From Planococcus rifietoensis (GTDB lineage: Bacteria; Bacillota; Bacilli; Bacillales_A; Planococcaceae): 64,000 bases of DNA. Where the stretch lies: assembly GCF_001465795.2 (NCBI RefSeq), contig NZ_CP013659.2, positions 434,001 through 498,000 of the forward strand, in the 5' to 3' direction. Shown here in pieces: positions 9,034 through 19,608 of the stretch. Each line of letters opens with the position of its first letter. Position 1 is the stretch's first letter. A program made the translations under genes and the position numbers. The notes under the pieces are model-generated. The model saw only the letters and a program-made list of their open reading frames with translations, had not been told where the DNA came from and did not search any database.

Positions 9034-10314
9034 GTGAAGAAATATACTAAGTATGCAGGGTTAATGAGTGGAGTCGCTATAAGCTTATCTTTGGCTGCGT
9101 GTGGGCCGCAAGAGAGCGGGGGAGGCACTTCTGGAACGGGCGCTGCAGAAGAACAGAACCGTGAACTAATTATTTGGGAAGACATCGAAAAAACTGACGG
9201 AATTCAAGCTGCTGTCGACCAGTTTGAAGAAGAGAATGATGTAACCATTACAATTGTCGAGAAACCCTATGCACAGCAGATAGAAGATTTGCGTTTGGAT
9301 GGGCCAGGAGGAACAGGGCCGGATGTGTTGACCATGGCGGGAGATCAGATTGGCACAGCCGTCATTGAAGGGCTGGTCAAAGAAGTGGCTGTAGGAGAGG
9401 AAGTTCAATCCATTTATACTGATGCAGCAATGCAATCACAAATAGTTGATGGAAAAGTCTATGGTTTGCCTAAAGCAGTAGAGTCTACAATTCTTTACTA
9501 CAACAAAGATTTGATTGCTGAAGAAGAATTGCCGGCCACGCTTGAAGAATGGTACGAATATTCGAAGGAGACTACAACGGGTGACCAGTTTGGATTCCTG
9601 GCATTATTTGACCAGATCTACTATGCACAAAGTGTTATGAGCGGTTATGGCGGCTATATCTTTGGACAGGACACCGATGGAAACTATGATCCGAGTGATA
9701 TTGGTTTGAACAACGAAGGGTCTTTGGAAGGTGCAAACTACATCCAGAAGTTTTATGAAGAAGATTTGTTCCCAGCTGGAATAATTGGGGAGCAGGGTAT
9801 TAACGTGTTGGAATCTTTGTTCACCGAAGGTAAGGCGACAGCCATCATTTCGGGTCCTTGGAACGTTGATCCGTTTACAGATGCCGGCGTTAACTTCGGG
9901 ATGACCAAATTGCCTGAATTGGACAATGGAGAAAACATGAGTTCATTCATTGGAGTAAAGAGCTATAACGTCAGTGCTTATTCGGAGAATGCTGAACTTG
10001 CTGAAGAGCTGCTAGTATTCCTAGCGAATGAAGAAAACTCCCGGACACGTTTTGAAGAAACACAGGAAGTTCCTGCAGTAGAAGCTTTGGCTAATGATCC
10101 CGTCGTTGCTGAAAGTGAAGTTGCACAAGCGGTAGCGGAGCAATCAATCTTTGCAGAATTGACGCCGAATATTCCTGCTATGAATGAAGTATGGACGCCA
10201 GCAGATTCTGCATTGCAGACAATTGCAACTGGAAAAGCCCAGCCAGAAGAAGCACTGAACCAGGCTGTTGAAACAATAGAGGGGCAAATTGAAGCCACTC
10301 ATGGCGGCAACTGA
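9034..10314 (+). CDS. ganS: Galacto-oligosaccharide-binding lipoprotein (GanS-like)
   Basis: The extracellular lipid-anchored binding protein of an ABC importer, 426 residues. The signal peptide ends in a lipobox (SLAAC, with Cys at residue 23). A family-1 solute-binding (MalE-like) fold follows, with DVLTMAGDQIGTAV, VYGLPKAVESTILYYNKD and the late ISGPWNV element. GTG 9034 is used because AGAGGGTG lies eight bases upstream. A TTG at 9016 would put extra residues before the signal peptide. It is the first gene of the ganSPQA unit, driven by the promoter at 8934-8962. The substrate is inferred from the adjacent galactanase and beta-galactosidase. Confidence 0.88.
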   Translation: MKKYTKYAGLMSGVAISLSLAACGPQESGGGTSGTGAAEEQNRELIIWEDIEKTDGIQAAVDQFEEENDVTITIVEKPYAQQIEDLRLDGPGGTGPDVLTMAGDQIGTAVIEGLVKEVAVGEEVQSIYTDAAMQSQIVDGKVYGLPKAVESTILYYNKDLIAEEELPATLEEWYEYSKETTTGDQFGFLALFDQIYYAQSVMSGYGGYIFGQDTDGNYDPSDIGLNNEGSLEGANYIQKFYEEDLFPAGIIGEQGINVLESLFTEGKATAIISGPWNVDPFTDAGVNFGMTKLPELDNGENMSSFIGVKSYNVSAYSENAELAEELLVFLANEENSRTRFEETQEVPAVEALANDPVVAESEVAQAVAEQSIFAELTPNIPAMNEVWTPADSALQTIATGKAQPEEALNQAVETIEGQIEATHGGN

Positions 10315-10331
10315 TTAGCGATAGCAGCAAG

Positions 10332-10404
10332 AAATGGTGTCAAACGTCAAGACGGTTTGGCACCATTTGTTGTAAAGGCCGGCAAACCAGGTTGTTTACC
10401 GGCC
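10332..10404 (+). other. Two stem-loops between ganS and ganP
   Basis: AAATGGTGTCAAAC pairs with GGTTTGGCACCATTT (10332-10368), and GGCCGGCAAAC pairs with the TTGTTTACCGGCC side (10377-10404). Neither is followed by a T run. In malE-malF-type operons such hairpins protect the binding-protein message and raise it above that of the permeases. The same role is likely here. Confidence 0.6.
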
Positions 10405-10427
10405 ATACATAAAAAGAGGTGAAGAAA

Positions 10428-11684
10428 GTGCAAGCACGCAAATTAGCCTTATTGTTATCAATTCTACCGGGATTTGGCCAATTTTATAATAAGCAGTGGA
10501 TTAAAGGGCTCTTGTTTCTCGGCTTTGGCATATCTTTCTTTTTAGTGTTCGGCGATCTCTTGAACATGGGATTTTGGGGACTTGCCACACTCGGCACAGA
10601 AGTACCGCGCGACAATTCAATTTTTCTTTTGGCAGAGGGCCTTATAGCAGTGATCGTGACGATTTTTGGACTTGCTTTTTATTACGTAAATTTAAGAGAT
10701 GCCTATAAAAACGGTAAATTACGTGATGAAAATAAACCGTTGAGCTCGTTGAAAAGAGATTATCAAAACTTAATTGCGCAAGGCTATCCATATTTAATCA
10801 GTGGCCCATCCTTGTTCATCCTGATTTTTGCGGTTATTTTCCCGATCCTCTTCAGTTTTGCACTGGCATTTACAAATTACGATTTGTATCATTCCCCACC
10901 GGCTAATCTAGCCGACTGGGTTGGGTTTGACACTTTTGCGAAAATTTTCACCGTCGATATTTGGCGCTCGACTTTTTTCAGTGTGCTCGGCTGGACTGTA
11001 ATCTGGACGCTTGTCGCTTCAACGCTTCAAGTCGCTCTCGGAATTTTTATGGCCGTGTTGGTCAACCAAAAAGATCTTCGTTTCAAGAAGTTTTACCGGA
11101 CAGTGCTGGTTTTGCCTTGGGCTGTCCCTGGATTCGTGACCATTTTAATTTTTGCCGGTTTGTTTAACGACAGCTTCGGGGCCATCAATAACGATATCTT
11201 GGCTATGGTAGGAATCGATGCAATTCCTTGGCTGACAGACGAAAACTGGAGCAAGCTAGCATTGATTCTTATGCAAGGATGGTTAGGCTTTCCATTTATT
11301 TTCTTGGTCACGACTGGGGTGCTTCAATCGATTCCGGAGGATCTTTACGAAGCTGCCCGAATTGACGGCGCGTCCATTTTTGCGCAATTCCGCAATATCA
11401 CTATGCCAATGATTTTAATCGCCACGGCACCGGTTATTATTACGCAGTTCACTTTCAACTTCAATAATTTCAATATCATCTATCTCTTTAATGGCGGAGG
11501 GCCTGCTGTGCCGGGATCCACTGCCGGAGGGACCGATATACTCGTATCGTGGATCTATAAGCTGACCTTGCAATCAAGCCAATATTCACTGGCAGCTGCA
11601 TTGACAATTTTGTTGTCTGTATTCGTTATCGCGATTGCGTTATGGCAGTTCAGACGGACTGATGCATTTAAGGAGGGTGCTTGA
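10428..11684 (+). CDS. ganP: Sugar ABC transporter permease (GanP-like)
   Basis: A MalF-type inner permease subunit of 418 residues, the length of B. subtilis GanP. Two N-terminal membrane segments (GLLFLGFGISFFLVF and AVIVTIFGLAFYYV) precede the core of six segments. The cytoplasmic EAA loop reads YEAARIDGASIFAQFRNITMP, the contact site for the ATPase. The start is GTG 10428. The preceding AGAGGTGA is the ribosome-binding site and contains the alternative GTG at 10419. Its stop falls two bases before the ganQ ATG. No ATPase gene is present here, so pairing with the MsmX-like protein at 308-1405 is probable. Confidence 0.9.
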   Translation: MQARKLALLLSILPGFGQFYNKQWIKGLLFLGFGISFFLVFGDLLNMGFWGLATLGTEVPRDNSIFLLAEGLIAVIVTIFGLAFYYVNLRDAYKNGKLRDENKPLSSLKRDYQNLIAQGYPYLISGPSLFILIFAVIFPILFSFALAFTNYDLYHSPPANLADWVGFDTFAKIFTVDIWRSTFFSVLGWTVIWTLVASTLQVALGIFMAVLVNQKDLRFKKFYRTVLVLPWAVPGFVTILIFAGLFNDSFGAINNDILAMVGIDAIPWLTDENWSKLALILMQGWLGFPFIFLVTTGVLQSIPEDLYEAARIDGASIFAQFRNITMPMILIATAPVIITQFTFNFNNFNIIYLFNGGGPAVPGSTAGGTDILVSWIYKLTLQSSQYSLAAALTILLSVFVIAIALWQFRRTDAFKEGA

Positions 11685-11686
11685 AA

Positions 11687-12526
11687 ATGAATAAAGGAAA
11701 ATTTTTTCGTCTTCTAGTTTCCCATTGTATTTTGATTGTTATGGCAGTCATTATTATTTATCCGCTACTGTGGACAGTGGGAGCAAGCTTTAACCCTGGA
11801 AATAGTTTGATCAGCACGACGATGATCCCCCAAAATCCGACATTGGATCATTACCGGGAGCTGTTTGCAGGAAGTGAGAGCTTGCAGTATGTCCAATGGT
11901 ATTTAAATTCCTTAAAGATCAGCTTGTTTACCATGCTCGGTTCAGTCATCTGTGTTTCTTTTACTGCTTATGCTTTTTCGCGTTTCCGTTTTAAAGGCAG
12001 ACAAAATGCGTTGACGCTGTTCCTGTTGCTGCAAATGATTCCACAGTTTTCTGCTTTGATCGCGCTTTTCGTTTTGGCGCAAATTCTGGGAATGATGAAC
12101 AGCCACTGGCTATTGATCTTGCTCTATATTGGCGGATTGATTCCACTAAATACTTATTTGATGAAAGGCTATATGGACTCCATCCCGATGGATCTGGACG
12201 AAAGTGCTAAAATCGATGGCGCAAGCAACACGAGAATTTTTCTGCAGATCATCATGCCTTTATCAAAGCCGATGATCGCGGTCGTGGCGATGACAGGATT
12301 TACAGGACCTCTGGGAGACTTCATCCTGGCATCAACGATTCTGCGATCGCCTGAATATTATACATTGCCGATCGGCCTCTACAATTTGGTCAATGATGTG
12401 ATGGGGGCAAGCTTTACGACTTTTGCTGCCGGTGCTATTTTGATCAGTATCCCGATCGCCATCATTTTCCTCCTGCTGCAAAAGAACTTTGTGTCAGGTT
12501 TAACGGCAGGCGGAACAAAAGGCTGA
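11687..12526 (+). CDS. ganQ: Sugar ABC transporter permease (GanQ-like)
   Basis: A MalG-type permease subunit of 279 residues with six predicted membrane segments. The EAA loop reads LDESAKIDGASNTRIFLQIIMP. AAGGAGGG (11670-11677) sits nine bases before ATG 11687. The TTG at 11681 is too close to it, so ATG is preferred. The gene is practically contiguous with ganP and is followed 34 bp later by the beta-galactosidase. Together GanP and GanQ form the channel that takes up galacto-oligosaccharides released outside the cell. Confidence 0.9.
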   Translation: MNKGKFFRLLVSHCILIVMAVIIIYPLLWTVGASFNPGNSLISTTMIPQNPTLDHYRELFAGSESLQYVQWYLNSLKISLFTMLGSVICVSFTAYAFSRFRFKGRQNALTLFLLLQMIPQFSALIALFVLAQILGMMNSHWLLILLYIGGLIPLNTYLMKGYMDSIPMDLDESAKIDGASNTRIFLQIIMPLSKPMIAVVAMTGFTGPLGDFILASTILRSPEYYTLPIGLYNLVNDVMGASFTTFAAGAILISIPIAIIFLLLQKNFVSGLTAGGTKG

Positions 12527-12560
12527 CAGTCCAAACTGCAGCACCTGGAAGGAGAACATT

Positions 12561-14621
12561 ATGTCTATAAATGAAAAAACCTATACTACTGCGGCTGATT
12601 TCATGCTGCATGGTGGAGACTACAATCCCGACCAATGGTTAGACCACCCAGAAATTTTAGAAGAAGATCTGAAGCTAATGAAGCTTTCAGGCAGCAACAC
12701 GTTTTCAGTAGGCATCTTCGCCTGGAGTACGCTCGAACCGGAAGAAGGCCAGTTTCATTTTGAATGGCTGGATAGCATTATCGATAACATCCATAGCATC
12801 GGCGGCCGAGTCATTTTAGCGACGCCAAGCGGAGCGCGACCAGCGTGGATGTCGCAAACATACCCTGAAGTTTTGCGGATCGACGGATCGCGTGTACAGC
12901 AATTGCACGGAGGGCGGCACAATCATTGTTTCACTTCGCCGATTTATCGCGAAAAAACGGCTAAGATAAATCGAATGCTTGCAGAACGCTACGGCAAGCA
13001 TCCGGCGTTGCTCATGTGGCACATTTCAAATGAATACGGCGGCGAATGTCATTGCGACAGATGCCAGAATGCTTTCAGAAGCTGGTTGAAAGAGAAATAC
13101 AAGGGCGACTTGAAAGCTTTGAATGATTCTTGGTGGGGGCCATTTTGGAGCCATACGTTTAACGATTGGTCTCAAATCGAATCGCCATCTCCAATTGGCG
13201 AAAATATGGTGCACGGCTTGAACTTGGATTGGAAGCGGTTTGTGACAGATCAGACCATTTCTTTCTTTGAAAATGAAGTGACAGCGATCAGAGAATTGAC
13301 GCCGGAAATCCCGATTACCACCAATTTTATGGCGGACACCCATGATTTGATTCCTTTTCAAAGCTTGGATTACAGCAAATTCGCCAAGCACTTGGACGTC
13401 ATCAGCTGGGACGCGTACCCGGCGTGGCACAACGATTGGGAAACGACCGCCAACTTGGCGCTAAAAGTCGGCTTTATCAACGATCTGTACCGCAGCTTGA
13501 AGCAGCAGCCGTTTCTTTTAATGGAATCCACGCCAAGCGCCGTCAACTGGCATAAAGTGAACAAAGCAAAACGGCCAGGCATGCATTTGTTGTCTTCGAT
13601 GCAGATGGTCGCGCACGGCTCAGACAGCATCCTGTATTTCCAATGGCGCAAATCACGCGGCTCTTCGGAAAAATTTCATGGAGCGATCGTCGACCATGAC
13701 AACAGCACAGAAAACCGTGTCTTTAAAGAAGTGGCGAAAGTCGGAGAGACTTTAGGCAAGCTGTCCCAAGTGGTCGGAAGCAATCGCCCTGCAGATGTCG
13801 CCATCCTTTACGACTGGGAAAATAACTGGGCGCTTAACGATGCCCAAGGCTACGGGTCCAAAACAAAATCCTACCCTCAAACTTTGCAGGAGCATTACCG
13901 GACATTTTGGGAACAGGACATTCCGGTCGATGTGATTACGAAAGAACAAGAGTTTTCGGATTATAAATTGCTTATAGTACCGATGCTGTACTTGGTAAGT
14001 GAAGAAACAATTTCCCGGCTGAAGCGTTTTGTGGCTGACGGGGGCACTGTGGTAATGACATATATTAGCGGAATCGTCAACGAGTTCGATCTGACGTATT
14101 TGGGAGGATGGCATCAAGATTTGCAGGATGTTTTCGGTATCAACCCGGTTGAAACGGATACGCTATATCCAAGCGATAGAAATGCGGTCCAGTACGGCAA
14201 TCGTTCATACGTGCTGAAGGATTACGCAACGGTTGTGGAAAATCATTCTGCAGATGTTGTCGGAACTTACGAAGAGGATTTTTATGTCGGGACTCCAGCT
14301 GTGACAAGCAATCGTTATAAAAAAGGGCGGGCTTACTATATTGGCAGCCGTTTGGAAGAGCAGTTTCACCGTGATTTCTATCAGGAATTGATTGGCGAAT
14401 TGTCGCTCGAAGCAGCATTCCCGGTTACACATGGTCCAGGTGTCTCGGTTCAGGTGCGCCAGGAAGTCGATCAAGACTACGCCTTCGTCATGAATTTCAC
14501 CGAGCAGCAACAAATCATATCAATCAATTCGGCAGCGAAAGATTTGGTGACAGGTGAGGATCTATCGGGCGAGCTTGCTTTGGCGCAGTATGAAGTACGG
14601 ATTTTAGCGGTAAACAACTAA
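12561..14621 (+). CDS. ganA: GH42 beta-galactosidase (GanA-like)
   Basis: An intracellular glycosidase that removes galactose from imported beta-1,4-galacto-oligosaccharides. At 686 residues it has the usual GH42 length, with no signal peptide. The acid/base is Glu158 in WHISNEYGG and the nucleophile Glu322 in LLMESTPSAVNW. A zinc-cluster set is visible: Cys123 (NHCF) and Cys163, Cys165 and Cys168 (CHCDRC). A trimerisation-type domain and a small beta domain follow, ending YEVRILAVNN. GGAAGGAGAA precedes the ATG. It is the last gene before the terminator at 14740-14780. The partial gene at 1-164 is probably a second enzyme of this family. Confidence 0.95.
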   Translation: MSINEKTYTTAADFMLHGGDYNPDQWLDHPEILEEDLKLMKLSGSNTFSVGIFAWSTLEPEEGQFHFEWLDSIIDNIHSIGGRVILATPSGARPAWMSQTYPEVLRIDGSRVQQLHGGRHNHCFTSPIYREKTAKINRMLAERYGKHPALLMWHISNEYGGECHCDRCQNAFRSWLKEKYKGDLKALNDSWWGPFWSHTFNDWSQIESPSPIGENMVHGLNLDWKRFVTDQTISFFENEVTAIRELTPEIPITTNFMADTHDLIPFQSLDYSKFAKHLDVISWDAYPAWHNDWETTANLALKVGFINDLYRSLKQQPFLLMESTPSAVNWHKVNKAKRPGMHLLSSMQMVAHGSDSILYFQWRKSRGSSEKFHGAIVDHDNSTENRVFKEVAKVGETLGKLSQVVGSNRPADVAILYDWENNWALNDAQGYGSKTKSYPQTLQEHYRTFWEQDIPVDVITKEQEFSDYKLLIVPMLYLVSEETISRLKRFVADGGTVVMTYISGIVNEFDLTYLGGWHQDLQDVFGINPVETDTLYPSDRNAVQYGNRSYVLKDYATVVENHSADVVGTYEEDFYVGTPAVTSNRYKKGRAYYIGSRLEEQFHRDFYQELIGELSLEAAFPVTHGPGVSVQVRQEVDQDYAFVMNFTEQQQIISINSAAKDLVTGEDLSGELALAQYEVRILAVNN

Positions 14622-14739
14622 AACAGTTTTAGAATTGCTCCGGTGTGGAAAATCTAGTTTTTCCAAAGTGAATTATTGGGGTTTCGGTGCTAAGCGTTGG
14701 AAAGAAAGTTTAAAAAATCCCATATGTAAATGTCACTGG

Positions 14740-14780
14740 CATCCGCTCTTAATAGGAAATCTGTTGAGCGGATGTTTTTT
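14740..14780 (+). terminator. Terminator of the ganSPQA unit
   Basis: CATCCGCTC (14740-14748) pairs with GAGCGGATG (14766-14774) and is followed by six T. It separates ganA from ganB, so ganB needs read-through or its own promoter. Confidence 0.8.
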
Positions 14781-14807
14781 GATTAAGGGTCTAATATTCA
14801 GGGTTAT

Positions 14808-14832
14808 AAAAGGATTTCATGAAATCCTTTTT
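14808..14832 (+). terminator. Perfect 24-bp palindrome ahead of ganB
   Basis: AAAAGGATTTCA is followed directly by its complement TGAAATCCTTTT, then TT. It ends 30 bases before the ganB ATG. It may be a second terminator or attenuator, or a protein-binding site. The sequence alone does not decide. Confidence 0.5.
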
Positions 14833-14855
14833 AACAATAAAATCAAAGGATGTGA

Positions 14856-16850
<1,995 letters not shown>

Positions 16851-16980
16851 CTGAAAATCTGACCCAAATACTCAAGAACGATCAATGTTCATGAACAGGT
16901 TAAGCTCAACAACGAAGGGATGTGTATCCTAAAAAAGGATCATCTTATTTTGCTTGGAATTGAGTTAGGCAGATAAAATG

Positions 16981-17004
16981 AAAAACCGCCCAAGGGCGGT
17001 TTTT
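16981..17004. terminator. Bidirectional terminator
   Basis: AAAAACCGCCC and GGGCGGTTTTT form an 11-bp stem with an AA loop. It lies between the converging ganB and aldo/keto reductase genes and has suitable T runs on both strands. The 16851-16980 stretch before it shows nothing else. Confidence 0.85.
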
Positions 17005-17823
17005 TTATTTGGAGCGAACATCTTCAAAAGCATCAAGCTTTTGAACATCCTCTGGAGAGATAGTGAAAGCCAATTGACTATTTTCAACGATGCGTTCTTT
17101 GTTCGTTGATTTCGGAAGCGGCAAAGTGCCATGCTCTAGACAATAACGAATGCACAATTGAGCAGGGGTAACGCTGTATTTAGCAGCCATTTCTTTGATT
17201 TCAGGGCTGTTCAAGATTTGGCCAGTTGCCAGCGGAGAGTACGCTTCTACGACAATATTATGTTTTTTGCAAAACTGTAGTAGACTCGCTTGATCACGGC
17301 CGATATAGAACGGGATTTGGTTCACCATCGGTACAATGTCGCAGGAATCCAAAAGCGCCTGAATATCTTTTTCCGAAAAATTCGAAACGCCGATTGCCCG
17401 AATTTTGCCGTCCTTATAAAGCTTCTCCATCGCTTTCCACGATTCAATATTGCCTTCTGTACAATCTTTGCCGACTTCGTCCCACGGCCATGGCGCATGA
17501 ATCAAATAAAGATCTAATACATCGACTCCTAGATTTGTAATCGTTTCTTCAAAAGCCGCTAATGTTGCATCATAGCCTTTAATTTCAGCAGGAAGTTTGC
17601 TAGTTATAAAGACCTCTTCCCGAGAAATGTTGAAATCTCGAATCGCTTTTCCAACATTTTCCTCGTTCTGATAGGCTAAGGCCGTATCAATATGAGTATA
17701 ACCATTTTCTAAAGCAGTCGTTACTGCGGCATAAGCTTCTTCATTTGGGATTTGCCAAGTGCCAAATCCGATAGTGGGAATTTCAACTCCATTGTGGGAC
17801 GTGAAAAACTTTTCGTTTGCCAT
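17005..17823 (-). CDS. Aldo/keto reductase (272 aa)
   Basis: An NADPH-dependent oxidoreductase of the AKR superfamily, similar to the 2,5-diketo-gluconate/glyoxal reductase group (YvgN/YtbE-like). The catalytic tetrad is complete: Asp46 and Tyr51 in HIDTALAYQNE, Lys76 in ITSKLP and His109 in YLIHAPWPW. The C-terminal cofactor loop LPKSTNKERI is present. GAGGAGG lies nine bases before the ATG. It is transcribed against ganB and lies just inside the right-hand duplication that brackets the gan region, so it probably belongs to the inserted segment. The physiological substrate cannot be read from sequence. Confidence 0.92.
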   Translation of the reverse strand: MANEKFFTSHNGVEIPTIGFGTWQIPNEEAYAAVTTALENGYTHIDTALAYQNEENVGKAIRDFNISREEVFITSKLPAEIKGYDATLAAFEETITNLGVDVLDLYLIHAPWPWDEVGKDCTEGNIESWKAMEKLYKDGKIRAIGVSNFSEKDIQALLDSCDIVPMVNQIPFYIGRDQASLLQFCKKHNIVVEAYSPLATGQILNSPEIKEMAAKYSVTPAQLCIRYCLEHGTLPLPKSTNKERIVENSQLAFTISPEDVQKLDAFEDVRSK

Positions 17824-17903
17824 GGAAATATTTCCTCCTCTTTATCGAACGTTCTTTTTTATTGTACGACTTTTCTGTCAACAGGGGAACTCTAACCCCC
17901 GGT

Positions 17904-18109
17904 GTCCCTGTGCACCACACAATTATTCCAAACAAAAAGGCAAGCGCAAATTTGCGCTTGCCTTTTCTCATTCACTCTCCGAAAATCTCTTCAGAAACTT
18001 CCACGATGTAGCGCAGTTTGTCCCATTGCTGTTCCTCGGTGAGGAGATTGCCGTGGTGGGTTGAAGCGAAGCCGCATTGCGGGCTGATGCATAGCTGCTC
18101 GAGCGGCAC
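17904..18109. repeat. Right copy of the duplication bracketing the gan region
   Basis: Matches 7553-7755 in direct orientation. It contains the 20-mer (17904-17924), the terminator and the last 46 codons of the intact yxjG-type gene. Here the similarity continues into a complete gene, while the left copy is cut off. Confidence 0.9.
17935..17966 (-). terminator. Terminator of the yxjG-type gene
   Basis: A perfect 32-base palindrome (AAAAGGCAAGCGCAAA and its complement), six bases after the stop codon on the minus strand. Confidence 0.85.
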
Positions 18110-19099
18110 GTATTTTGCGGCTTCTGCGACGCGTGCTTTGATCGCTTCTTTGTTTTCAAGTTCGCCGTTCTTCGATGTGAAGACGCCGAGCACGACTCTT
18201 GGCCCACCGTTTGGAATGTGCTCAAGTGGTTGGAAGCTGCCGGAGCGGTCGTCGTCGTATTCAAGAAAGAAGCCATCGACTTTTTCTTTGGCGAACAAGG
18301 TAGGCGCGATCAATGCATAGCTGCCTTCAAATGCCCAGTCGGATTGGTAATTGCCGCGACACAGGTGAGTCGTCACAGCGAGGTCTGCCGGCTTGCCTTC
18401 TAGCACGCCGTTTGCGACGCGAAGCGCCAAGTCGATCAAATACTCGCGATTGTATTTGCCGTCGTTGAACGGGATATCCGGTGATGACAGCCCTGCGATA
18501 TAGACATCGTCGATTTGGATATAGCGTGCGCCGGCGTCATAAAACGCCTGGAAAGCGTCGCGGTAAGCTTGGATGACGTCTTTCGCGTAGTCTTCCAGGT
18601 CCGGGTAGATAGCTTCATCGCGGATGCCTTGATTGAAAAATTGGTTCGGGCTTGGAATCGTTAATTTCGGTACCGCTCGGCCGCCGACGATGTCCTTGAA
18701 TTCGATGAAATCGCTGAGGAATGGGTGGTTTTCATTGAATGAAATCTTGCCGATGTTGCGGACATCATAAGCTTCGGTTTCGACGTTTTTAAACTGATAG
18801 CCTTTTTCCGGTGTGTAGCCTTCAAAGCCGTTAATATGCGCCATGAAATCGGTATGCCAGAATGTACGGCGGAATTCGCCGTCCGTCACCGCCTTCAGAC
18901 CGACTTCGATTTGCTTGTCGACGATGCGCTTGATTTCCGTCGTCTCGATTTCCCGCAGTTGTTCTGATGTGATGGTGCCTTCTTTAAACTGTTTGCGGGC
19001 TTCGTGAATGCTGTCGGGGCGCAGAAGGCTCCCGACGTGATCGGCCTTGAATGGGGCTGTTGTTAGTTTAGGGTTCGTTTGAATAGTTGAATGGGTCAT
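17972..19099 (-). CDS. yxjG: YxjG/YxjH-type cobalamin-independent methionine synthase homologue
   Basis: A 375-residue protein resembling the C-terminal catalytic half of MetE. DHVGSLLRP opens the barrel, and TDGEFRRTFW and YIQIDDVYIAG follow. A zinc-ligand set is suggested by His and Cys in THLCRGNY and by Cys in ISPQCGFAS near the end. In B. subtilis the paired yxjG and yxjH genes are S-box controlled and are thought to transfer methyl groups to homocysteine. A SAM-I riboswitch immediately upstream here supports the same role. The methyl donor is unknown. AAGGA precedes ATG 19099. A truncated second copy of this gene lies 10 kb to the left. Confidence 0.9.
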   Translation of the reverse strand: MTHSTIQTNPKLTTAPFKADHVGSLLRPDSIHEARKQFKEGTITSEQLREIETTEIKRIVDKQIEVGLKAVTDGEFRRTFWHTDFMAHINGFEGYTPEKGYQFKNVETEAYDVRNIGKISFNENHPFLSDFIEFKDIVGGRAVPKLTIPSPNQFFNQGIRDEAIYPDLEDYAKDVIQAYRDAFQAFYDAGARYIQIDDVYIAGLSSPDIPFNDGKYNREYLIDLALRVANGVLEGKPADLAVTTHLCRGNYQSDWAFEGSYALIAPTLFAKEKVDGFFLEYDDDRSGSFQPLEHIPNGGPRVVLGVFTSKNGELENKEAIKARVAEAAKYVPLEQLCISPQCGFASTHHGNLLTEEQQWDKLRYIVEVSEEIFGE

Positions 19100-19141
19100 G
19101 TGAAATTCCTTCTTTCTATTTTTAGTGTGGGTGGTGGAAAT

Positions 19142-19303
19142 AAAAAAACGGAGCTTTCTTCGAAAAGAAGAAAGCTCCGTTTATGGAAAATGCATTCTTC
19201 TTATCTTCTAGGCTTGCGCCTATTGGAATTAGCACCTTGTCCTGAATCAGGGCGGTTGCTGAGACTTCACAGGGCCAAATCCCTCCGTCTCTCTTGATAA
19301 GAA
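19142..19303 (-). promoter_or_regulatory. SAM-I (S-box) riboswitch with terminator
   Basis: On the minus strand, closing helix P1 is TTCTTATC (19296-19303) with GATAAGAA (19198-19205). Conserved S-box pieces appear in order: AGAGACGGAGGGA, TGGCCC, CAGCAACC and AGGTGCTAATTCC. The aptamer is followed by a 16-bp stem (19146-19161 with 19167-19182) and a run of seven T. SAM binding should favour this terminator and switch off the yxjG-type gene downstream. A possible promoter lies upstream (TTGCTT, 17 bases, TAAGGT; near 19345-19375). Confidence 0.93.
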
Positions 19304-19608
19304 ATCGATTATTAAGTTAATTGCTGGTTGATGTTGTTCACCTTAAAACAAATTTTAGAAAAAAGCAAGGAAAGCTTGAAAAAAATTTCCGGAAATTTGT
19401 TAATTTTAAATATTTGTCTCCACCGCAGGAGTGCTAAATTTACGTTATCTATATAAAACAGAGCTAATAACTCATTGCCGTAATAACTGATAACGATCAA
19501 ATAAAATTGTAACTTTTATTCAAATATATATTTCCAAATAACTAATTATCCCTTTTTTAATTGTGATAAAATCATTATTAAAAACAATGAGTGAAAAGAG
19601 GGAATCAT
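19304..19608. other. A/T-rich divergent intergenic region
   Basis: About 300 bases between the riboswitch and the next gene. It holds the presumed leftward promoter of the riboswitch and, near 19560-19590, an A/T-rich stretch that could contain the rightward promoter. No ORF, repeat or clear operator was seen. Confidence 0.5.
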
